Assembly (NCBI GenBank): GCA_902632315.1
Contig: CACPCD010000002.1
Span: 32,501-96,500, forward strand
From: an uncultured Pelagibacteraceae bacterium
GTDB taxonomy: Bacteria; Pseudomonadota; Alphaproteobacteria; Pelagibacterales; Pelagibacteraceae
Length of the DNA: 64,000 bases
Direction of reading: 5' to 3'
Position 1 is the first letter of the stretch. Each line of letters starts with the position of its first letter. This document shows, piece after piece, positions 37,958-45,693 of this stretch. A program made the translations under genes and the position numbers. A model generated the notes under the pieces. That model saw only the letters and a list, made by a program, of their open reading frames with translations. It did not search any database and had not been told where the DNA came from.

Positions 37958-38713
37958 TTAGCTTGAATTACTCATTTCATTAAATCTTTTTAATCTGCCC
38001 AAAAATAAATTTTGATAAGTAATTAATTCAGGGCCTTGAATTTTAAATTCTTGAAACAAATTATCTACTGTGCAAACAAGGATAACACAAGCTTTGATAT
38101 TGGAGTTATGCACAACATCGTGAGCTAATGAATAAGCCGCAGTTTGTAAAAACCAAGAGTCTATGTATTCAGCCTTTTTTGGTTTATTAGATTGCTTAAA
38201 ATCAATTATCGTTTCTTTTCCCTCGTACAATCCAACACAATCTGCAGTGCCTGCATATTTCGTTGGGTACACCATTGTACACTCAACACCATAAACTTCC
38301 TCTAATCTGTTTGTTAGCCCCTTATCAATAATTTCTTTTGCCATCTTTTTATATTGTTCATTTTCTTCAAAGAAACTTAAATTTTCTCTTCCTAAAATAT
38401 AAGACTCCAAATAACTATGCATCTGAGAACCTCTACTACTAGCTGCTTTTGTAATTGCTTCAGCTTCTTTGTGACCAGTTCTTTCACGCCAATTTGCTAA
38501 CGCAGCTTTATCTTCCTCAGACTTAGTTACATCAAGTATCGATGTTACGCTTGGTAATTTTGTTTCTCCCAATACATATCTTCTTATTCCATCTTCAGTA
38601 GCTCTTGATGATTTGGGGTAGTTATATTTCTTATTCCAACGCATGTGATTTCTTATAATCGGTATTTTTGGAAAAAAGAAATTAATTTTTTGCTTGTTTA
38701 TTTCTTTCGACAA
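37958..38713 (-). CDS. PD-(D/E)XK exonuclease, MGME1/RecB-nuclease-like
   Basis: 251 residues. Nuclease core residues can be traced: RGSQMH (H99), E144 in YGVECTMVYP, D158 in YAGTADCVGLY, D171-F-K173 in IIDFKQSNKPKK, and a RecB-type QxxxY motif (Q190-TAAY194). This set is that of Cas4/RecB-like single-strand nucleases and most resembles mitochondrial MGME1 and phage exonucleases. There is no helicase domain. It overlaps rmuC by 32 bp and precedes the ExoI gene by 3 bp, so all three are probably co-expressed. A phage origin is possible but its base use looks like the neighbours. Confidence 0.8.
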   Translation of the reverse strand: MSKEINKQKINFFFPKIPIIRNHMRWNKKYNYPKSSRATEDGIRRYVLGETKLPSVTSILDVTKSEEDKAALANWRERTGHKEAEAITKAASSRGSQMHSYLESYILGRENLSFFEENEQYKKMAKEIIDKGLTNRLEEVYGVECTMVYPTKYAGTADCVGLYEGKETIIDFKQSNKPKKAEYIDSWFLQTAAYSLAHDVVHNSNIKACVILVCTVDNLFQEFKIQGPELITYQNLFLGRLKRFNEMSNSS

Positions 38714-39737
38714 ATTTTTCTACATTTTCTGTTTGAACAGCTTTCTCAACCTGTTCGGGATCTTTGATATTTTCTAGAGTTCTACTAATTGATCTCGCAT
38801 CAGTACCAAACTTATCAACTACACTCATAGCTTCTTCTAATTTTTTTCTAAGCACAACAATATTGTCAAAATGCTTACCAAATCTGGTAGTGATCGTTTT
38901 TAAATGATTATAAATCTCTGTAGCACCTTTTTGAACCTTCAATGACTGAAAGCCCATATGTAGAGATTGCAAATAAGCTGATAGAGTATTAGGACCACAA
39001 ATTACAATTTTATACTTTCTCATTAATTCTTGAGTAAGCAATTCCTTGGTGCTTGGATCCTGGTACTCTGTTAATTCTTTATAAAGACTCTCAGTTGGTG
39101 CATACACAATTGCAAAATCAGTGGTCTTTGGTGGAACAATATATTTTTCATTTACACTTTTTGCTTTTGCTTTAAATGCACTCGCCAATTTAGTTCTAGC
39201 ATCAGCAGCTGCCTTTTTATCATCTGCTTCATGAGCATCTGTTATTGCTTTAAACTTTTCAGCAGGAAAATGAGAGTCCACTGGTACCAAAACATCTCCT
39301 TGAAGTTTAATTGCAAATTCGACATTTTCACTAGTGTCCTCTTTCATCTTTACATTAGTAATAAATTGAGATGCAGGTAGTAAATCTTTCACAAGGGCTC
39401 CTAAAGAATATTCTGCTAAAGTTCCATACTTTTTAACCCCAGCTAAAATTTTAGTAATCCCCTCTTGGCTTTGATTTAATAATTGAACTTGTTGATTAAA
39501 ATTACCAACTTTTTCATCTACTTTAGTTAAGGCTGCTGTCATATCTTTAGCAACTTCTTTACTCATACTATTGAATGACTCACCTAATGAATTTTTTAGA
39601 CTATTGATATCATCCTTGATTTTAAGGACTTCTTGATCTTTATTATCCTCCTCATTAGGCTTGTTTTTAAACTTTAAAAATAAAGCAATATTTACCAATA
39701 AAACAAATACTATTAATCCTACTATTATTATATCCAT
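38682..39737 (-). CDS. rmuC: DNA recombination protein RmuC
   Basis: 351 residues. One N-terminal transmembrane helix (about residues 3-22), a coiled-coil stretch (about 35-95) and the RmuC nuclease-like domain with PVDSHFPAEKF and FAIVYAPTESLYKEL. RmuC limits DNA rearrangements at inverted repeats, but its biochemical role is unsettled. It is the first gene of the rmuC/MGME1-like/sbcB/trxA minus-strand group; the 160 bp upstream contain no other gene on this strand. Confidence 0.93.
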   Translation of the reverse strand: MDIIIVGLIVFVLLVNIALFLKFKNKPNEEDNKDQEVLKIKDDINSLKNSLGESFNSMSKEVAKDMTAALTKVDEKVGNFNQQVQLLNQSQEGITKILAGVKKYGTLAEYSLGALVKDLLPASQFITNVKMKEDTSENVEFAIKLQGDVLVPVDSHFPAEKFKAITDAHEADDKKAAADARTKLASAFKAKAKSVNEKYIVPPKTTDFAIVYAPTESLYKELTEYQDPSTKELLTQELMRKYKIVICGPNTLSAYLQSLHMGFQSLKVQKGATEIYNHLKTITTRFGKHFDNIVVLRKKLEEAMSVVDKFGTDARSISRTLENIKDPEQVEKAVQTENVEKFVERNKQAKN

Positions 39738-39897
39738 GATTCTCTACGTTATACTCCTATTTTTATATTTCAATTTATATTTTCTTTACCGTAATAAATT
39801 ATAAGACTATATCTTCTCTCTTTGAAAATATAATAAAAAATTTTCTTTATGAAAAAGATGAAAATTTAAATTTATTTTCAAATATTAGTAATTAATT

Positions 39898-40023
39898 ATG
39901 AACATATATTTTTTAATTATATTAATTCTATTAGTTTCAGTTGGCCTCTATGCAATTATAAGAAATATAGATATTATTAAAATTATTCTAATTTATTTCA
40001 AAGACAAACTACTTGGAAAGTAA
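39898..40023 (+). CDS. possible 41-residue single-pass membrane protein
   Basis: ATG to TAA encodes 41 residues starting MNIYFLIILILLVSVGLYAI and ending YFKDKLLGK. A hydrophobic helix (residues 3-21) is followed by a second hydrophobic stretch (IIKIILIYF). The pattern GLYxIIRxxxIIKIIL faintly recalls the first helices of NuoK/MrpC proteins. It fills most of the gap between rmuC and hisG and overlaps the hisG 3' end by 15 bp. It has no recognisable ribosome site. It may be a real small gene, a relic, or chance. Confidence 0.35.
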   Translation: MNIYFLIILILLVSVGLYAIIRNIDIIKIILIYFKDKLLGK

Positions 40024-40695
40024 TCCTATAAAATTCTTTAATCCTTTTTTCTTACTATTCTTTTTTGAAGTGAAGATACAGGCTTGAGATTTTAATATTA
40101 TTCCATCTCTTAATTCTCTTAATTTATTTGCCTCTAAAGTTTTTCCAGTTTGTGTAATATCAGATATTAACTCTGATGAACCCGTGAAAGGATACGACTC
40201 CGTAGCTCCTAAACTATCTACCAGCTTAAATTGTGTGACCCCTTTTGAAAATAAAAAGTCTCTAGTTAAATTTGGATATTTAGTTGCAACTCTTAATCTC
40301 TTTTTCTTTTTATCTCTAAATTCAAAAGCAATTTCCTCAAGATCAGCTATCGTTTGAACATCAATCCAAGGATCGGGTATAGCCACTACTAAATTTGCTT
40401 TTCCAAAATCAAGTTTTTTAATTACATTAATTTTATTTTGTACATTAATTTCACTTTCCTTAAGCAAGTCGAAACCTGAAAAACCAATATCCAAAGAACC
40501 ATCTCCCAATCTCTCAATGATCTCTCGTGCATGTAAATAAAGAATTTTAATATTCTGTTTATTCTTAATTGATCCAATTAAATCCCTTTCTCCTCTTTCA
40601 GAAATAAGTTTTAATTTTTTTTTATAAAAAATTTTTAAAACATCTTTTCTTAATCGTCCTTTACTGGGAATTCCAATATTTATAAAATTCTTCAT
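40009..40695 (-). CDS. hisG: ATP phosphoribosyltransferase catalytic subunit (short form)
   Basis: 228 residues, the short HisG that needs HisZ. It begins IGIPSKGRLRKDVLKIF and has the PRPP-loop-like segment LVDSLGATESYPFTGSSELI. It catalyses the first step of histidine synthesis; HisZ supplies the regulatory half and is 2 bp upstream. Confidence 0.93.
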   Translation of the reverse strand: MKNFINIGIPSKGRLRKDVLKIFYKKKLKLISERGERDLIGSIKNKQNIKILYLHAREIIERLGDGSLDIGFSGFDLLKESEINVQNKINVIKKLDFGKANLVVAIPDPWIDVQTIADLEEIAFEFRDKKKKRLRVATKYPNLTRDFLFSKGVTQFKLVDSLGATESYPFTGSSELISDITQTGKTLEANKLRELRDGIILKSQACIFTSKKNSKKKGLKNFIGLLSK

Positions 40696-40697
40696 AG

Positions 40698-41750
40698 TTA
40701 ATAATTAAGATTTAAAGCAGCTCCAACTGCTGGTATTTGTTTTTTAGAGCCAAGATCAGATATCAACCTATCGTAACGACCACCATTACAACAATTAATA
40801 ATTTTTGAATTGTATTTGATATCTATTTTGAAAACCATTCCTGTATAATATTCTAATTGTCTACCAAAAGCTGTTGAGAAAACTACATTCAGTTTGGAAA
40901 TCTTATTTTTTGAAATAGGAAAATATTTTTGATCAACAATAAGATTAATTTTATTCTTCTTGAAAAATTTATTCAATTCATAAGCAGCTTTGCTTATTGG
41001 ACATTTAATTCTTAAAAATTCTTTGATAACTTTTGAAACATTTCTTCCCTTGCTTGCTCTTCTTGGGTCTTTAATCTTTTTATCAAACCTTTCTAAAATT
41101 TCTTTGATTGTTCTACCTGCAACAATTGATGATTGATCGTGTTTTAACATTTTTAAATAACGTCTCTTATCAACTTCGACAATAGTTGGGTCTACATCAG
41201 AATTTGTTTCTAATCTTTTTAATAAATCACTAAAATAGTCTTCTCGCCAAAAATGTCTTGTAAGTCTTAATTTCCACCTTTTTGGTATGTCTAATTTAGA
41301 TATTAGGAGATTAAAAATCTCCACATTACCAATCGTTAGAGTGCCTATTGAATATTTTAGAACTTTAAGTGATTTTAGTGATGTATTTATTATTTCTTTA
41401 TCGTCATTTTTTTCATCTTTTGATCCTATAATCTCAAAACCAACTTGATTTCGGATTATAGAATCTTTTTTATTTTGAGATTTTCTATAAGCCTGTCCAC
41501 TATAAAAAATTTTTTCTTTTCCTTTCAAATTTTTTTCTAAATATCTTAAACATGAAGCAATTGTAAGATCGGGTCTCAAACATAATTCATTACCTGTCTG
41601 ATCTATAAATGAAAAAATAAATTTTCTAAAACTTTCACCAGATCGTTGAACAATATGATTTGTTTCAATTACTGAAGGTAATTCAATATATTTAAATCCC
41701 TTAGACTTTACAGATCTAAGAACTTTATCAGATAAGTTTTTTGATTTCAT
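40698..41750 (-). CDS. hisZ: ATP phosphoribosyltransferase regulatory subunit
   Basis: 350 residues, a class II aminoacyl-tRNA synthetase-like fold lacking the HisRS anticodon domain. Motif 2-like FYSGQAYRKSQNKKD and LRPDLTIASCLRYLEK are present, and YDRLISDLG near the end mimics the histidine-binding loop. It binds histidine and activates short-form HisG. The gene overlaps hisS by 23 bp and sits 2 bp before hisG. Confidence 0.92.
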   Translation of the reverse strand: MKSKNLSDKVLRSVKSKGFKYIELPSVIETNHIVQRSGESFRKFIFSFIDQTGNELCLRPDLTIASCLRYLEKNLKGKEKIFYSGQAYRKSQNKKDSIIRNQVGFEIIGSKDEKNDDKEIINTSLKSLKVLKYSIGTLTIGNVEIFNLLISKLDIPKRWKLRLTRHFWREDYFSDLLKRLETNSDVDPTIVEVDKRRYLKMLKHDQSSIVAGRTIKEILERFDKKIKDPRRASKGRNVSKVIKEFLRIKCPISKAAYELNKFFKKNKINLIVDQKYFPISKNKISKLNVVFSTAFGRQLEYYTGMVFKIDIKYNSKIINCCNGGRYDRLISDLGSKKQIPAVGAALNLNY

Positions 41751-43122
41751 TTATTAAATTTGATTTAGGAATTGTTTGGCTATTTTCACCCTTAACACCT
41801 TTAAGATTTTTAATAGTTACAGTGTTATCTTTAATTTCATTTTCTCCACAAATGATGGCAACTGATAATTCACGTTTATTTGCTAGCTCCAGCTGCTTTC
41901 CTAAATTTTTTTTGGTACTTAAAAATACCTCAGCGTTTATATTATTTTCTCTTAATAAATCGACTATCTCATAATAGTTCTTCAAAAATTTTTTATCCAT
42001 TACACATACTAAAACTGGTTTTTGATCCTTTACTTTAATTTGATCCAGTTGCATTAATGCAAATAATAATCGATCAACCCCAAAACTAATTCCTGTCCCC
42101 GGAACATCAACCCCCCTAAATCTTGAAATAAGTTTAGCGTAGGCTCCTCCAGAGCATACACTTCCAATATCAACTGCTTTGCCTTTATTATTCATAATTT
42201 TAAAATTTAAGTTAGTTTCTACAATAAAATCAGAGTAATAAGCTAATCCTCTTACAATTGTGAAATTAGTCTTAACTTGCTTTAAATTAGATCCATAGCC
42301 CAGCATCTCAAAAACATCCTCGAGTTCTTTTATTCCTTCTTGGGATAGTGAGTTTTTTAAAGTTTGTTTAAGTTCTTTTAAATCTTTTATTTTTAAAAAA
42401 TTTAATATTTGTGTTACTTGATCATTACTTAAATCAGCTCCCTTGGTGATAGCACCACTCTGATCCTTTCTTTCTTTTTTAAGTAGCTCTTCAACTCCTT
42501 TTAAACCAAATCCTGGTTTATCAAGCTTATCTATCGCTCGAATGACTTTAATTTTTTTTTCTTCGGGTATATTTAAGTCATCAATTAAACCTTGAACTAT
42601 TTTTCTATTACTTACATTAATTATAAATTGATCTCTATTTAGACCACAATCTAAAAGTGTACTTGATATTAAATTACAAAGTTCAGCATTTGCTTGTGCA
42701 GAATTAACATTTCCAACAATGTCAAAATCAGCTTGCATAAATTCTCTATAACGGCCATTTCCAGCTTTCTCGTTTCTAAATACATTTTGAATTTGATATC
42801 TTTTAAAAATTGATGGAAGTTCTTGATTTTTTTGAGCATAAAATCTTGCAAGTGGGCTTGAAAGATCATAACGAAGGGTAATATTTTTTTCTCCGTCTTC
42901 AAATGAGAATACATCAGACATAGGATTAGCATCATCTTCTGCCAGAAAAGATCCTATATTTTCACTAATTTCAAACGAAGGAGTTTCAAGAGCTTCTGCT
43001 CCAAATTTAATAAAATTTTTCTCAATAGCTGTTAAAAGCTTTTTCTTAAGAAGAACTTTTTTTCCCCATCGATCTTCAAATCCTGAAGGTAATCCAGGAA
43101 CTAATTTATTTTCTTTATTCAT
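41728..43122 (-). CDS. hisS: histidyl-tRNA synthetase, alphaproteobacterial divergent type
   Basis: 464 residues from the ATG at 43120-43122. A longer frame starting at 43155 would run through the tRNA-His 3' end, so I reject it. Motif 2 is FRNEKAGNGRYREFMQADFD, unlike canonical HisRS (RxERPQxGRxRQFxQ) but like the divergent alphaproteobacterial enzyme. The histidine loops are GLAYYSDFI (normally LDYYTG) and CSGGAYAKLISRFRG (normally GGRYDGL). The C-terminal anticodon domain is present. This HisRS type pairs with tRNA-His lacking G-1 and bearing A73, exactly what lies 5 bp upstream. Confidence 0.93.
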   Translation of the reverse strand: MNKENKLVPGLPSGFEDRWGKKVLLKKKLLTAIEKNFIKFGAEALETPSFEISENIGSFLAEDDANPMSDVFSFEDGEKNITLRYDLSSPLARFYAQKNQELPSIFKRYQIQNVFRNEKAGNGRYREFMQADFDIVGNVNSAQANAELCNLISSTLLDCGLNRDQFIINVSNRKIVQGLIDDLNIPEEKKIKVIRAIDKLDKPGFGLKGVEELLKKERKDQSGAITKGADLSNDQVTQILNFLKIKDLKELKQTLKNSLSQEGIKELEDVFEMLGYGSNLKQVKTNFTIVRGLAYYSDFIVETNLNFKIMNNKGKAVDIGSVCSGGAYAKLISRFRGVDVPGTGISFGVDRLLFALMQLDQIKVKDQKPVLVCVMDKKFLKNYYEIVDLLRENNINAEVFLSTKKNLGKQLELANKRELSVAIICGENEIKDNTVTIKNLKGVKGENSQTIPKSNLINEIKKLI

Positions 43123-43127
43123 TTTTT

Positions 43128-43202
43128 TGGTACCCGGGCTGAGAATCGAACTCAAACTTAAAGTTCCACAAACTTTCGTGCTAACCGTTACACCACCCAG
43201 GC
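43128..43202 (-). tRNA. tRNA-His (GTG)
   Basis: The minus strand folds as a full cloverleaf. The acceptor is GCCTGGG/CCCGGGT, the anticodon stem AAAGT/ACTTT and the loop TTGTGGA with anticodon GTG. The T-arm is TTGAG/CTCAG with loop TTCGATT. CCA is encoded. Position 73 is A, not the usual C, and the base before G1 is T, so there is no encoded G-1. It lies 5 bp upstream of hisS and is probably co-transcribed with it. Confidence 0.95.
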
Positions 43203-43254
43203 ATTCCTTGTTTTTATATTATTTTTATGTGGATTAAAATTATATTATAAATAA

Positions 43255-43295
43255 ATAGCCTACAGGCTATGGAAACAGATTTTGTGAAATCTGTT
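43255..43295. repeat. two tandem perfect hairpins upstream of tRNA-His/hisS
   Basis: ATAGCC-TACA-GGCTAT (43255-43270) is followed 3 bp later by AACAGATTT-TGTG-AAATCTGTT (43274-43295), a 9-bp perfect stem with a 4-nt loop. They lie between the cspA terminator and tRNA-His. They could be part of the hisS leader on the minus strand or of an unannotated small RNA; neither is followed by a T run. The surrounding gap 43203-43373 has no gene. Confidence 0.4.
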
Positions 43296-43373
43296 AGTAA
43301 TTGCATTAATTGTTAAATTTATAATCATGGGGGTCTTTTTAATCAAAAATCTAAATTATTCAACCCATAAAAG

Positions 43374-43412
43374 AAAAGGACGTCTTTTAATCTATTAAAA
43401 AAACGTCCTTTT
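43374..43412 (-). terminator. terminator of cspA
   Basis: AAAAGGACG (43374-43382) and CGTCCTTTT (43404-43412) form a 9-bp perfect stem with a 21-nt loop, starting 14 bp after the cspA stop on the minus strand. The descending arm runs into CTTTTA, a short T tract. It ends the cspA transcript. Confidence 0.75.
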
Positions 43413-43425
43413 AGAATTTCTGAAA

Positions 43426-43638
43426 CTAATCTACTTTTTTTAAATTTACCGCAGACGGACCTTTTGGACCATCCTCTAATGTAAATTCTAATTTATCTCC
43501 TTCATTTAGGTATCTCATTCCAGCTGCTTTTACAGCACTTGCATGAACAAACGCATCCTTTTCTTTGTCTTCTCTTTCGATAAATCCAAAGCCTTTTTTC
43601 CCGTTAAACCATTTAACGGTTCCTTTTAGTGTACTCAT
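43426..43638 (-). CDS. cold-shock protein, CspA family
   Basis: 70 residues, a single cold-shock OB fold. RNA-binding motifs KGFGFI (RNP1) and DAFVHASAV (RNP2-like) are present after GTVKWFNGKK. Such proteins melt RNA secondary structure. tRNA-Phe lies 75 bp upstream on the same strand and a clear hairpin terminator follows. Several Csp paralogues usually exist, so no letter is assigned. Confidence 0.95.
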   Translation of the reverse strand: MSTLKGTVKWFNGKKGFGFIEREDKEKDAFVHASAVKAAGMRYLNEGDKLEFTLEDGPKGPSAVNLKKVD

Positions 43639-43713
43639 CTTATTTCTTAGTCCTTTTGTTATTTATTATTTATAGAAGTTAATTTCTTTTTGATGAAATT
43701 CAAGATGTTTTGA

Positions 43714-43788
43714 TGGTGCCTCGGGAAGGATTCGCACCTCCGACACAAGCCTTTTCAGGGCTCTGCTCTACTCCTGAGCTACCGAGGC
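43714..43788 (-). tRNA. tRNA-Phe (GAA)
   Basis: Cloverleaf on the minus strand: acceptor GCCTCGG/CCGAGGC, D-arm AGCTCAGGAGTAGAGC, anticodon stem GAGCC/GGCTT with loop CTGAAAA (anticodon GAA), variable GTGTC, discriminator A and encoded CCA. The T-arm is GGAGG/CCTTC with loop TGCGAAT, so position 55 is G instead of the near-universal T. It starts 5 bp after the infA stop and is likely processed from the infA transcript. Confidence 0.94.
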
Positions 43789-43793
43789 AAAAA

Positions 43794-44009
43794 TTAACCT
43801 CTAAAGATTATTCTACCTTTTGTGAGATCGTATGGCGTCATCTCAACTGTAACATTATCACCTTGTAATACTCTAATTCTATTTTTTCTTAATTTGCCTG
43901 CCGTATGAGCTGTAACGACATGACCATTTTCTAATTGAACTCTAAACATAGCATTTGGTAACAGATCTGTTACTTTACCTTTGAATTCAAGTAAGTCTTG
44001 CTTTGACAA
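43794..44009 (-). CDS. infA: translation initiation factor IF-1
   Basis: 71 residues, S1-like OB fold with the family blocks [25 protein letters not shown] and [12 protein letters not shown]-1 binds the 30S A site. It starts 2 bp after hisD and is followed by tRNA-Phe after 5 bp. Confidence 0.97.
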   Translation of the reverse strand: MSKQDLLEFKGKVTDLLPNAMFRVQLENGHVVTAHTAGKLRKNRIRVLQGDNVTVEMTPYDLTKGRIIFRG

Positions 44010-44011
44010 AT

Positions 44012-45295
44012 TTATTTTCTCCTAATTCTTTTTATTACAGATTGTGCATGCGCATCTAAACCTTCATAATTTGCAAGAGTTATAACTGATGGTCCAAGAC
44101 TTTCAATACCCTTTTTTGACAAGTTTATGTAAGAAATTCTTTTGTAAAATTCATTAACACTTATACCGCTTGAATATTTTGCTGAGCCATTTGTTGGGAG
44201 GATATGATTTGATCCAATATTATAATCTGTCATTGCCATGACTGCATACTTTCCTAAACAAATTGATCCAGCATTTTTAATTTTTGAAACAAAAGATTTA
44301 TAATTTTTTACATTCAGCTCCAAATGTTCTGGAGCAATTCTATTGACTATATCAATTATTTTTTTGTCAGAATTAACTTCTATCAAGATACCATTGGACA
44401 TTAAACTTTTTTTTGCAATTGAAGAACGTGAGATTTGTTTAAGTTGTTTTGATATTTCTTCTTCTACTTTTTTAATCATTCTTTTATCTTTTGAAATCAA
44501 GATACATTGTGCAAGATTATCATGTTCTGCTTGACCAATTAGGTCACTGGCAACCCATGCTGGATTTGAAAACTTATCACATACGACTGTTACTTCAGAA
44601 GGACCAGCGGTCATACTTTCAATTCCAACATCTCCAAATACTTCCTTTTTAGCGGTAGCAACATATGAATTACCGGGTCCAACAATTTTATTCACTTTTT
44701 TAATTTTTTTTGTTCCATAAGCTAATGCAGCAATTGCAGAAGGGCCTCCAATAGAATAAATTTCACTGATTTTACATTTTTTTGCTGCGTATAATACTGC
44801 TGGATTTTGTTTTCCTTTTATTCCAGGATTTATCAATACTAATCTTTTTACGCCAGCTATTAGCGCAGGGATGGCATTCATAAGCACACTAGAAGGATAA
44901 GATGCCGAAGATCCTGGAACATAAATTGCAACTGAATCTATCGGAAGATATTTGTATTCTAATCTATTTTTAAATTTATCTATGTAAGAAATATTTTTGA
45001 ATTTTTGTAGAGAATGAAATTTAAAAATTCTTTTATAAGCTAAATCTATTGCAAGTTTAACTTTTCTATCTAAAGATTTTATTGATTTTGTTATTTCTTT
45101 TGAATTTGGAATAATAATACTATTTTTGTTGAATTTTTTTTCATACTTCAGTAATGCTTTATCTCCATTTTTTTTTACGTCTTTAATTATATTACTTACA
45201 GATGATAAATTAGCCTGAACTTTGGTCCTTCTTTTATCAAGCAAAGTATTTAGTGAATGATTAAAATTTCTACTATTACAATTTATGATTTTCAT
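44012..45295 (-). CDS. hisD: histidinol dehydrogenase
   Basis: 427 residues. Signature [13 protein letters not shown] and the zinc/substrate region DLIGQAEHD are present; C-terminal [12 protein letters not shown] fits the catalytic Glu/His region of the family (APEHLEL also seen). It oxidises histidinol to histidine. It overlaps the DUF2948 gene by 4 bp. Confidence 0.95.
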   Translation of the reverse strand: MKIINCNSRNFNHSLNTLLDKRRTKVQANLSSVSNIIKDVKKNGDKALLKYEKKFNKNSIIIPNSKEITKSIKSLDRKVKLAIDLAYKRIFKFHSLQKFKNISYIDKFKNRLEYKYLPIDSVAIYVPGSSASYPSSVLMNAIPALIAGVKRLVLINPGIKGKQNPAVLYAAKKCKISEIYSIGGPSAIAALAYGTKKIKKVNKIVGPGNSYVATAKKEVFGDVGIESMTAGPSEVTVVCDKFSNPAWVASDLIGQAEHDNLAQCILISKDKRMIKKVEEEISKQLKQISRSSIAKKSLMSNGILIEVNSDKKIIDIVNRIAPEHLELNVKNYKSFVSKIKNAGSICLGKYAVMAMTDYNIGSNHILPTNGSAKYSSGISVNEFYKRISYINLSKKGIESLGPSVITLANYEGLDAHAQSVIKRIRRK

Positions 45296-45693
45296 TTTTC
45301 TTTAATTTCATTTTGGTCCTCAAGTCTTACTTCAATTGTTTCAGTAGTCAAAGCAATGTGAGCATTATTCTGGAAAATAAGATTAATTTCAAAGTTATTT
45401 TTGTTTTTCATATAATCTATAGCAATTAATTCTAGTATTATTTCATGATTATTTTGATCAATATTTTTTGATTTTACTTTATCAACAAAATCAAATCTGC
45501 AAACACTATTTATCTTTTTATCTTTTTGACCTTTTTCTATTTTGGTCCTCTCAATAGATATAAGAAAAACTTTGTTTAAACCAAGGTACTTTATATCTGA
45601 TACTTTAACTTTAGCACCAGAACTACAGGCTGAAATCATTTGCAAACCTTCATTATCTGTTGCAATTATTTGAGCCATATACTTTTTATTCAT
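45292..45693 (-). CDS. DUF2948 family protein
   Basis: 133 residues of unknown function. Features matching DUF2948 are an N-terminal block IIATDNEGLQMISACSSGAK and a mixed beta-rich body; the family is small, alphaproteobacterial and nearly always encoded between murA and hisD, exactly as here. No signal peptide or membrane helix is visible. It overlaps murA by 1 bp and hisD by 4 bp. Confidence 0.8.
   Translation of the reverse strand: MNKKYMAQIIATDNEGLQMISACSSGAKVKVSDIKYLGLNKVFLISIERTKIEKGQKDKKINSVCRFDFVDKVKSKNIDQNNHEIILELIAIDYMKNKNNFEINLIFQNNAHIALTTETIEVRLEDQNEIKEK

Noticed and set aside
37958..38713. Cas4 or other CRISPR-associated nuclease, or prophage gene
   Set aside because: No CRISPR repeats or cas genes are visible, no four-Cys iron-sulphur cluster motif is seen in the protein, and there are no phage genes next to it.
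43123..43155. N-terminal extension of hisS (MSSILSPGTKK)
   Set aside because: It would translate the 3' end of tRNA-His; the ATG at 43120-43122 gives the normal HisRS start.
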